Translations under genes and position numbers: made by a program
The notes under the pieces: model-generated
The model's input: the letters and a program-made list of their open reading frames with translations, nothing else
Database searches by the model: none
Told to the model about the DNA's origin: nothing
Shown: positions 1 to 5,071 of the stretch, one piece after another
Position numbering within the stretch: the stretch's first letter is position 1
Layout: every line of letters starts with the position of its first letter
Assembly (NCBI GenBank): GCA_020724025.1
Contig: DYHU01000269.1
Span: 1-5,071, forward strand
From: Syntrophorhabdus sp.
Lineage (GTDB): Bacteria > Desulfobacterota > BSN033 > UBA1163
Direction: 5' to 3'
Length of the DNA stretch: 5,071 nt

Positions 1-936
1 GCATTGATCTTATTCCTTCTCTTTCTTCCCACCTTCGCGGGGAAATATCTCCTCTATATGACCATCCACATTCTTATCCTTTCTGTCTTTGCCCTCGGTT
101 TCAACCTTCTCCTGGGCTATACAGGACTCCTCTCTTTTGGTCAGGCTGGTTTCTTTGCGATGGGAGCATATGCCTCTGCAAAAATCCTACTCTTCATACC
201 CTCTCTTCTTTTAGGAACGATAGCAGGGACACTTGCCGGAGGTACCGCTGCCTTGATCCTGGGCTATCTCTGTGTCCGTTATACTCGAATCTACTTTTCC
301 ATGCTTACCCTTTCCTTCGGGATGATGATTTACTCCTTGGCATGGAAATGGCGTGAAGTAACGGGGGGGGATGATGGACTGGCGGGAATTCCAAGAGCTC
401 CCTTAGAAATTCCAGGAATATTCAGCATCAATATGAATCCAATGGGGAATTATTACTATTTCGTCCTGGTGGTCTCGCTCATTGCCATCTTCATCATCTA
501 CCGCATTGTTCACTCCCCATTCGGCCTCACTTTAAAAGGAATTCGCGATAGCGAAAACAGGGTTGCCTTTGCAGGAATTTCAATAAGAAACTACCGCCTC
601 CTCTCCTTTACCATTGCTGGATTATATGCAGGACTTGCAGGCTCTTTTTTGCCCCCTCTGGAGAACACGGTTACCCCGCCCCTTGCCCATTGGACCCACT
701 CAGCCGAACCCGTAATGGTAACCCTTCTCGGAGGCATTCATACCTTCTCCGGACCGATTGTCGGATCCGTGCTCTTCTACATTATCAAAGACCTCATCGT
801 CAGGTTTACCCATTACTGGTTGATCTGTTTTGGCTCCATCGTCGTCTTATTGGTTCTTGTCTTTCGTGGAGGGATTGTGATTTTCTTTACGGAACGAATC
901 TGGCCTTTATTATCCCATCGTTCCCCTCCCCCTTAA
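1..936 (+). CDS. livM: Branched-chain amino acid ABC transporter permease, LivM family (5' partial)
   Basis: This is the LivM-type inner-membrane permease of a HAAT/Liv importer, which pairs with LivH to form the channel energised by LivG and LivF. About eight hydrophobic segments are visible. Counting from the TTG at 4, the family hallmarks are the N-terminal block GFNLLLGYTGLLSFGQAGFF, TGGDDGL at residues 120-126, the cytoplasmic coupling stretch GIRDSENR beginning at 179 with the following YRLLSFTIAGLYAGLAG, and LLGGIHTFSGP around 241-251. The frame is open to the window edge, and LivM proteins usually have some 10-20 more residues before this point, so the true start is probably upstream and the TTG at 4 is only the first possible codon inside the window. 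The last residues (SPPP) and the TAA stop are encoded by a REP-like hairpin. The substrate cannot be told from the sequence; a urea (UrtC) or amide permease of the same family is possible. Confidence 0.93.
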   Translation, partial: ALILFLLFLPTFAGKYLLYMTIHILILSVFALGFNLLLGYTGLLSFGQAGFFAMGAYASAKILLFIPSLLLGTIAGTLAGGTAALILGYLCVRYTRIYFSMLTLSFGMMIYSLAWKWREVTGGDDGLAGIPRAPLEIPGIFSINMNPMGNYYYFVLVVSLIAIFIIYRIVHSPFGLTLKGIRDSENRVAFAGISIRNYRLLSFTIAGLYAGLAGSFLPPLENTVTPPLAHWTHSAEPVMVTLLGGIHTFSGPIVGSVLFYIIKDLIVRFTHYWLICFGSIVVLLVLVFRGGIVIFFTERIWPLLSHRSPPP

Positions 937-1018
937 TGGGGGAGGGCGCGGGTGGGGGTGAGCAACCTGACTATCTCCCCCCTCACCTCAATCCTCTCCC
1001 ACCGAGGGAGAGGAGGTC
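921..1018. repeat. REP-like intergenic element with two perfect hairpins
   Basis: This is a C-rich/G-rich element at the livM-livG junction. The first hairpin has 9-bp perfect arms, CCCTCCCCC at 924-932 and GGGGGAGGG at 938-946, around the loop TTAAT. The second has 8-bp perfect arms, CCTCTCCC at 993-1000 and GGGAGAGG at 1006-1013, around ACCGA. Between them GGTGAG (957-962) and CTCACC (982-987) can also pair, giving the pair-of-hairpins layout of REP/BIME-type repeats. No T tract follows either stem, so it does not look like an intrinsic terminator. Similar 'CCCTCACCC...CCTCTCCC...GGGAGAGGG' elements are known to be scattered in many bacterial genomes. That this copy is a member of a dispersed family is inferred, since only one copy is in the window. 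It may stabilise or attenuate the message between livM and livG. Confidence 0.75.
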
Positions 1019-1041
1019 TTTAAGAAATCAGGCGCTTTGGT

Positions 1042-1809
1042 ATGGCAGAACTTCTCAGAACGGAGAAACTTAAAAAATACTTTGGTGTGGTCAGCGCCGC
1101 CGATGAGATTGACCTCCGCATTGACGAAGGAGTCCTTACTTCCATCATTGGGCCCAATGGCGCAGGCAAAACCACCTTCATCAACCTTCTGACCGGGAAC
1201 ATCCTGCCGGATTCCGGAAAGGTTTTCTTCCGTAACCAAGAGATCACCCGTCTTCCCATCCACAAGCGGGTGAAAAAAGGGATCTGTCGTTCTTTTCAGA
1301 TCATGAATATCTTTCCCAAACTTACGGTCTATGAAAATCTCCAGATTCCGATCCTTTCTAATTTAAACCGGACCCTAAGTTTTTTTAAATCTGTCTCATG
1401 CCATGCGGATGCAAATGAAAAGGTTGACAAATTACTCGAGGAGATTGGTTTGACGGATAAAAAAGCCCTTTCTGCAGCCACATTATCCCATGGAGATCAA
1501 CGATTGCTTGAGATCGGCCTTGCGATGGCCTCTGAACCGAAACTTCTATTCCTTGACGAACCCACCGCGGGAATGAACCCTGTGGAACGGGTTAAGGTGT
1601 TAGAAAATATCCGAAGACTGTCGCGAGAAAAACAGTCTACTTTTGTGATTGTAGAGCATGATATGGATATTGTCTTCTCCCTTTCGGACCGAATTATTGT
1701 TCTTCATCGAGGCCAGGTCTTGGCCGATGGAGCACCTGATGAGATTAAACAAAATGAAGATGTGCGTAAGGTTTATCTGGGCGAAGAAATTCTTTGGGAG
1801 AAAGTATGA
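1042..1809 (+). CDS. livG: Branched-chain amino acid ABC transporter ATP-binding protein LivG
   Basis: This is a cytoplasmic ATPase subunit of the Liv importer, 255 residues, the usual length. The ABC motifs are complete and in order: Walker A GPNGAGKT at 37-44, Q-loop Gln at 86 (SFQIMNIFPKLTVYENL), signature LSHGDQ at 148-153, Walker B LLFLDEP at 168-174 with catalytic Glu173, and the H-loop His206 in VEHDMD. The GMNP right after Walker B and the C-terminal VYLGEE are typical of LivG rather than LivF. The ATG at 1042 is the first start codon after the in-frame stop at 1021-1023. Its only nearby Shine-Dalgarno is a weak AGG at 1030-1032; the strong AGGAGG at 1011-1016 is 25 bases away and belongs to the repeat. 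The gene overlaps livF by four bases. No key residue is missing, so it should be active. Confidence 0.96.
   Translation: MAELLRTEKLKKYFGVVSAADEIDLRIDEGVLTSIIGPNGAGKTTFINLLTGNILPDSGKVFFRNQEITRLPIHKRVKKGICRSFQIMNIFPKLTVYENLQIPILSNLNRTLSFFKSVSCHADANEKVDKLLEEIGLTDKKALSAATLSHGDQRLLEIGLAMASEPKLLFLDEPTAGMNPVERVKVLENIRRLSREKQSTFVIVEHDMDIVFSLSDRIIVLHRGQVLADGAPDEIKQNEDVRKVYLGEEILWEKV
1797..1800 (+). promoter_or_regulatory. Ribosome binding site of livF (decides the start)
   Basis: GGAG lies inside the last codons of livG, five bases before the ATG at 1806. It supports that ATG over the in-frame TTG at 1794, which would place the site inside the coding region and enlarge the overlap with livG. Confidence 0.7.
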
Positions 1810-2531
1810 CCCCTGAACTTGTTGGTGTGATTCTCAAAGTCGATCGGATCGATACCTTTTATGGCCAGAGCCATGTGCTGCAAGGAATCTCACTATCGAT
1901 TAATGAAGGAGAAGTTGTTTCCCTCCTGGGAAGAAATGGAGTAGGGAAGACGACCACACTTCGCTCCATCATGGGTCTCACCCCTCCTCGTTCAGGAAAG
2001 ATTCTTCTCCACGATGTCGATATTGCGGGCAAACCTCCTTTTCAGATTGCTCAGATGGGAATCGGCTATATGCCCGATGACAGAAGGATCTTCCCCGACC
2101 TCACGCTCTTTGAAAATCTGGAGTTGGCTCGTCGGTTATCAAAAAAAGGAAAGGTCTCATGGACTTTTGAAAAGATTTATAACCTCTTTCCTGTTTTCGT
2201 CGATTTGAAAGAGCGAAAGGGAAACCAGTTGAGCGGGGGTGAGCAAAAGATGCTAGCGATTGGTCGAGCCTTGATGAAAAATCCAGATCTTCTTCTCCTC
2301 GATGAACCTTCTGAAGGCCTGGCACCCCTTATTGTTCAAAATTTAGTTGAAGTCATCAGCCGGATTCGAAGTGAAGGAGTGACCATCCTTCTGGCAGACC
2401 AGAATTTAAAATTCTGTCGCAGGACATCTGATCGTGGATACATCCTTGAAAAAGGCATGGTTCAATACCAGGGCCTCATGGAAGAGATCTGGCAGAACGA
2501 AGAGATCGTCAAGAAATACCTCGTCGTCTGA
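1806..2531 (+). CDS. livF: Branched-chain amino acid ABC transporter ATP-binding protein LivF
   Basis: This is the second ATPase subunit of the Liv importer, 241 residues from the ATG at 1806, which overlaps the livG stop as ATGA. Motifs seen are Walker A GRNGVGKT at 42-49, the LivF-type region PDDRRIFPDLTLFENL from residue 90 (family consensus is close to PEGRRIFP), signature LSGGEQ at 142-147, and Walker B LLLLDEP at 162-168 with catalytic Glu167 followed by SEGLAP. The switch position reads LLADQN, with Gln199 where most ABC ATPases have His; Gln is normal for LivF, which usually reads LVEQN. The protein is somewhat diverged at these two places but otherwise complete. LivF pairs with LivG as a heterodimer under LivH/LivM. 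A longer form from the TTG at 1794 (245 residues) is possible but less likely. It is the last gene of the liv operon in view. Confidence 0.96.
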   Translation: MTPELVGVILKVDRIDTFYGQSHVLQGISLSINEGEVVSLLGRNGVGKTTTLRSIMGLTPPRSGKILLHDVDIAGKPPFQIAQMGIGYMPDDRRIFPDLTLFENLELARRLSKKGKVSWTFEKIYNLFPVFVDLKERKGNQLSGGEQKMLAIGRALMKNPDLLLLDEPSEGLAPLIVQNLVEVISRIRSEGVTILLADQNLKFCRRTSDRGYILEKGMVQYQGLMEEIWQNEEIVKKYLVV

Positions 2532-2532
2532 A

Positions 2533-2672
2533 ACTCCAAATCCCAAATTCCAATCCCGCCAAGTCGGGACCAAATAAATTCCAATTACCAATGTTCAAAT
2601 AACCAAAACGAATTTATTGGAATTTGGAATATTGAAATTTATTTGTTATTTGGTGCTTGGGATTTGGTGCTT
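2533..2672. repeat. AT-rich palindromic (MITE-like) intergenic repeat
   Basis: This imperfect palindrome of about 140 bases directly follows livF. Its ends are perfect 11-bp inverted repeats, CCAAATCCCAA at 2536-2546 and TTGGGATTTGG at 2657-2667. A second, inner pair matches at 14 of 15 positions: CAAATAAATTCCAAT at 2571-2585 and ATTGAAATTTATTTG at 2631-2645. The centre is again rich in CCAA and TTGG words. The element has no coding capacity. Its style matches non-autonomous palindromic repeats found between genes of deltaproteobacteria and several uncultured phyla; this is recalled family knowledge, and dispersal cannot be tested from a single copy. As RNA it could fold into a long hairpin at the 3' end of the liv message and protect it from nucleases or help end transcription. 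Confidence 0.7.
2554..2569. repeat. Small GC-rich hairpin nested in the palindromic repeat
   Basis: TCCCG (2554-2558) and CGGGA (2565-2569) form perfect 5-bp arms around a 6-base loop. The hairpin sits in the left arm of the AT-rich palindrome only; the right arm has no counterpart, so it looks like an insertion or a variant module within the repeat. Confidence 0.5.
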
Positions 2673-2676
2673 ATTA

Positions 2677-2703
2677 CTCCCTATCTCCCCATCTCCCTAT
2701 CTC
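2677..2703. repeat. Tandem 8-bp pyrimidine-rich repeat (CTCCCTAT, about 3.4 copies)
   Basis: Copies lie at 2677-2684 (CTCCCTAT), 2685-2692 (CTCCCCAT, one change) and 2693-2700 (CTCCCTAT), followed by a partial CTC. The tract lies between the palindromic repeat and the start region of the next gene. It has no coding role, and its copy number may vary between strains through slippage. Confidence 0.6.
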
Positions 2704-2737
2704 TGATTTCATCATCTCCCACTTTACAAAGAATTAA

Positions 2738-2743
2738 TATACT
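2738..2743 (+). promoter_or_regulatory. Possible -10 element upstream of the membrane spermidine-synthase-like gene
   Basis: TATACT matches five of six bases of the sigma-70 -10 consensus and lies 17-22 bases before the ATG at 2760. No good -35 sits 16-18 bases upstream; the nearest candidate, TTTACA at 2723-2728, is only 9 bases away. Transcription starting about seven bases downstream would leave a leader of roughly ten bases. This is a weak call, resting mainly on position in the AT-rich gap after the repeats. Confidence 0.25.
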
Positions 2744-2759
2744 GGTAATGAATTAAAAT

Positions 2760-5069
2760 ATGAGAATGTTCACCCTGAAGATATCTCTCCTCATCATGGG
2801 GGCAAGCGGCATCGTCGCTCAGATCGTCCTTTTGAGGGAACTCCTCATCTCTTTCCTGGGAAACGAACTCACCCTCGGCATCATCCTGGCCAACTGGCTG
2901 ATCCTGGAGGCCATCGGTTCTTTTATCATCGGTCAATCGGTTGAAAAAGTTAAAAAAAAGATGGAGATCTATGTCTTTCTCCAGATCTTCTTTTCGGTTG
3001 CCCTCCCCTTTTCCATCTATCTCTGCCGGACATTTAAAAACATCCTTCTCGCCACCCCGGGAGAAGGGCTCGGATTTATCCCTATTCTCTACTCCTCTTT
3101 CCTCATTCTTCTACCTGTCTCCATCTCCCACGGCGCCCTCTTCACTTATGGCTGTAAACTCTATTCCCAGTTCGACCGGGAAGACGCCGCCTCCATCGGG
3201 AAGGTCTATCTCTTTGAGACCCTCGGGTCCATCATCGGCGGCTTACTCATCACCTTTCTTCTGGTCCAATATTTCAATTCCTTTGAGATCGCCTTCATGA
3301 TCTCATTGATCAATGCCCTCGTCTCCTCGTCCCTCCTCTGGCCGGAAAAGAGACCTTTTCTTCAAATCCGACACCTTTCCTGGTTCCTCTCCATCCTTTA
3401 TGCCCTTCTATTTCTCCTGCTTCTCTTTACACCCCTGTCGAATAAGATTCACCGTTCTTCCCTCCAGTTGCAGTGGAGAGGCTTAAATGTGATCCACAAC
3501 GAAAATTCGATCTACGGGAATATTACCGTTACCCAAAGGGGTGAACAATTTACCTTTTTCACCGATGGCATCCCTTCCATCACCACCCCTGTGCCTGACA
3601 TCGCCTCCATCGAAGACCTTGTTCATTTTTCAATGCTCTTCCATGAAAAACCTGAATCGGCCCTCATTCTGAGCAATGGCGCAGGAGGGATGATCCATGA
3701 GATCTTAAAATATCCGGTCAGCCGTGTGGATTATGTCGAACTCGATCCTCTCCTTTTAAGATTGATCGAAAAATTTCAAACCCCATTAACTCAAACCGAA
3801 CTCTCCGACTCGAGAGTGAGGATTCACTATATGGATGGCCGTTTTTTCGTCAAAAGGACTCCGGATCGTTTCGACCTCATCTTCATCGGACTTTCAGCTC
3901 CGCAGGAACTTCAGACCAACAGGCTCTTCTCATCCGAATTTTTCTCCATGGCCCGAAAAAAGATGAACCCGGGAGGAATCATCGTCTTAACCCTTCCGGG
4001 ATCATTAACGTATATCAGTCCGGAGCTGAGAGACCTGAATGGATGCATCCTGGACACCTTAAAGAGTGTTTTCAAATATGTGAGGATCATCCCGGGAGAG
4101 ACGAACCTCTATTTCGCCTCGGACTCGAAAAGTCTGGAGGGAGTCACTGATTCGGAGATGGTTAAAAGGCTTGAGGAGAGGAGAATCCCAACCCATCTCT
4201 TTACCAAAAGCTATATCGAATATCGGCTTCACGAGAGATGGCTCAACTGGTTCTCAAAATCGATGGAGAGGAAGGAAGTTCATATTAACTCCGATTTTCA
4301 ACCGCTGGGCGTCTTTTTCAACCTCTCCTACTGGAATGCCCTCTTCTCTCCTTATCTTTCACGGATATTTAAATCGTTTGAAAAATTAAGCCTGGAGTTG
4401 ACCTTAGGCGTCATCGCTTTTCTGACCGTTTCTCTCTCCGTCCTTTTCCTGAAGAAGCCCCATCTCTCTAACTACTCCGTTCCCTATGCCATCTTCACAT
4501 CGGGTTTCGCAGATATGATGCTCGACCTTGCCATCATCTTCACCTTTCAGACCCTTTATGGCTATCTCTACCATCAGATCGGCCTTCTCATCACCATCTT
4601 TATGGTGGGCATAGCACTCGGCAGTTTCTTCATCACCCGGCGGCTCGATCAAATTAAGAAGGAAACCTCCCTGTTTTTATACACAGAATTATCGGTCATC
4701 CTCTTCTCCCTCCTTCTCCCCTTTGTGCTTACTATCCCCTCTCCTCACCTTGAAAAGACCCCTGTCTATATCCTCCTCTATGCGACCTTTCTAATCATGT
4801 CTTTTCTCTGTGGCATTCTGGTTGGATCCCAATTTCCCCTGGCAACAAAGATCTACCTTAAAACACACACCGGCGAGGGAAGGGTTGGCCACACAGCGGG
4901 CTTACTCTACGGAGCAGACCTGTTCGGAGGCTTCTTCGGGGGGCTTTGGGGAGGCGTCCTCCTTCTACCTGTCCTCGGTCTCAAAGAATCCTGTTTCATG
5001 ATGGCAATCATCAAAGCCAGCAGTCTCACCCTGCTAATGATCTTTATGAAAATCCAAAAGGCCAAATAA
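2760..5069 (+). CDS. Fused membrane protein with central spermidine synthase-like domain
   Basis: This 769-residue inner-membrane protein has three parts. Residues 8-224 hold about seven hydrophobic helices. Residues 239-525 form a cytosolic spermidine synthase/SAM-methyltransferase-like Rossmann domain, with the nucleotide-binding loop SNGAGG at 305-310, acidic strand end YVELDP at 325-330, DGR at 359-361, FDLIFIGLSAP at 371-381, and MNPGGIIVLTLPG at 402-414. Residues 545-765 form a second membrane block ending in the family-like GSQFPLA (689-695) and LLYGADLFGGFFGG (715-728). The pieces PELRDLN, ETNLYFAS (447-454) and INSDFQP (509-515) also match the fused membrane spermidine-synthase-like family of deltaproteobacteria. 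In true spermidine synthases the loop is D-S-S-D-P; here Gly377 and Ala380 replace both acids, so aminopropyl transfer is doubtful. The real function of the family is unknown to me. The ATG at 2760 follows an in-frame stop at 2754-2756; ATG 2766 is an alternative. Neither has a clear Shine-Dalgarno. Confidence 0.88.
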   Translation: MRMFTLKISLLIMGASGIVAQIVLLRELLISFLGNELTLGIILANWLILEAIGSFIIGQSVEKVKKKMEIYVFLQIFFSVALPFSIYLCRTFKNILLATPGEGLGFIPILYSSFLILLPVSISHGALFTYGCKLYSQFDREDAASIGKVYLFETLGSIIGGLLITFLLVQYFNSFEIAFMISLINALVSSSLLWPEKRPFLQIRHLSWFLSILYALLFLLLLFTPLSNKIHRSSLQLQWRGLNVIHNENSIYGNITVTQRGEQFTFFTDGIPSITTPVPDIASIEDLVHFSMLFHEKPESALILSNGAGGMIHEILKYPVSRVDYVELDPLLLRLIEKFQTPLTQTELSDSRVRIHYMDGRFFVKRTPDRFDLIFIGLSAPQELQTNRLFSSEFFSMARKKMNPGGIIVLTLPGSLTYISPELRDLNGCILDTLKSVFKYVRIIPGETNLYFASDSKSLEGVTDSEMVKRLEERRIPTHLFTKSYIEYRLHERWLNWFSKSMERKEVHINSDFQPLGVFFNLSYWNALFSPYLSRIFKSFEKLSLELTLGVIAFLTVSLSVLFLKKPHLSNYSVPYAIFTSGFADMMLDLAIIFTFQTLYGYLYHQIGLLITIFMVGIALGSFFITRRLDQIKKETSLFLYTELSVILFSLLLPFVLTIPSPHLEKTPVYILLYATFLIMSFLCGILVGSQFPLATKIYLKTHTGEGRVGHTAGLLYGADLFGGFFGGLWGGVLLLPVLGLKESCFMMAIIKASSLTLLMIFMKIQKAK

Positions 5070-5071
5070 GA

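Noticed and set aside
921..1018. Rho-independent terminator between livM and livG
   Set aside because: Both stems are strong but neither is followed by a T tract (the first is followed by CGCGGGTGG, the second by AGGTC), and livG needs the operon message.
988..1265. Minus-strand open frames across the repeat and the start of livG
   Set aside because: They overlie the livG Walker A region and have no family-like protein sequence; they are shadows of livG.
2278..2405. LivF lacks the H-loop histidine (Gln at residue 199)
   Set aside because: Gln in this position is usual for LivF proteins, which typically read VEQN, so it is not evidence of a dead ATPase.
1794..2531. TTG at 1794 as the livF start
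   Set aside because: The ATG at 1806 has GGAG five bases upstream and forms the typical ATGA overlap with livG; the TTG would lie on top of that binding site.
2532..2759. Small RNA, riboswitch or CRISPR array in the gap after livF
   Set aside because: The structure is explained by one palindrome and an 8-bp tandem repeat; there are no regularly spaced repeats with unique spacers and no known riboswitch core was recognised.
2941..3300. A 119-residue + strand open frame inside the membrane protein gene
   Set aside because: The translation is Ser/Pro-rich low-complexity, typical of an alternate frame of a membrane protein gene with many TCC/CTC codons, and it lacks any recognisable domain.

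Overview
The window is one strand of bacterial DNA, and every supported gene reads on the + strand. The first half (about 1-2531) is the tail of a branched-chain amino acid type (HAAT/Liv) ABC transporter operon: a membrane permease of the LivM family whose start lies just outside the window, then the two ATPases LivG and LivF. livG and livF overlap by four bases (ATGA), so they are surely translated from one message. The usual LivH permease and the periplasmic binding protein are not in view, so the transported substrate (leucine/isoleucine/valine, another amino acid, an amide or urea) cannot be fixed from this sequence.

Two stretches between genes are repeat-derived. Between livM and livG (about 921-1018) there is a REP-like element made of two perfect C-rich/G-rich hairpins; the livM stop codon lies in the loop of the first, so the element encodes the last residues of LivM. 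Between livF and the last gene (2532-2759) there is an AT-rich, MITE-like palindromic repeat with 11-bp perfect ends and a small nested hairpin, followed by about three tandem copies of an 8-bp pyrimidine-rich unit. No RNA gene, CRISPR array, transposase or convincing intrinsic terminator was seen.

The second half (2760-5069) is one 769-residue gene. Its product has seven or so N-terminal membrane segments, a cytosolic domain with the fold of spermidine synthase or a related Rossmann methyltransferase, and a second membrane block that resembles the first. It matches the fused membrane/spermidine-synthase-like proteins common in deltaproteobacteria and related lineages. The aspartates expected in the aminopropyltransferase active-site loop are replaced by Gly and Ala, so ordinary spermidine synthesis is doubtful. 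It is separated from the liv genes by the repeats and is probably its own transcription unit.

The organism is most likely an uncultured or environmental Gram-negative bacterium of moderate GC, in or near Desulfobacterota (Deltaproteobacteria) or Nitrospirota. This rests on the liv operon, the fused membrane protein and the style of the intergenic repeats; it is an inference, not a placement. The window is mostly ordinary; the most interesting items are the altered active-site loop and internal duplication of the last gene, and the two intergenic repeats.
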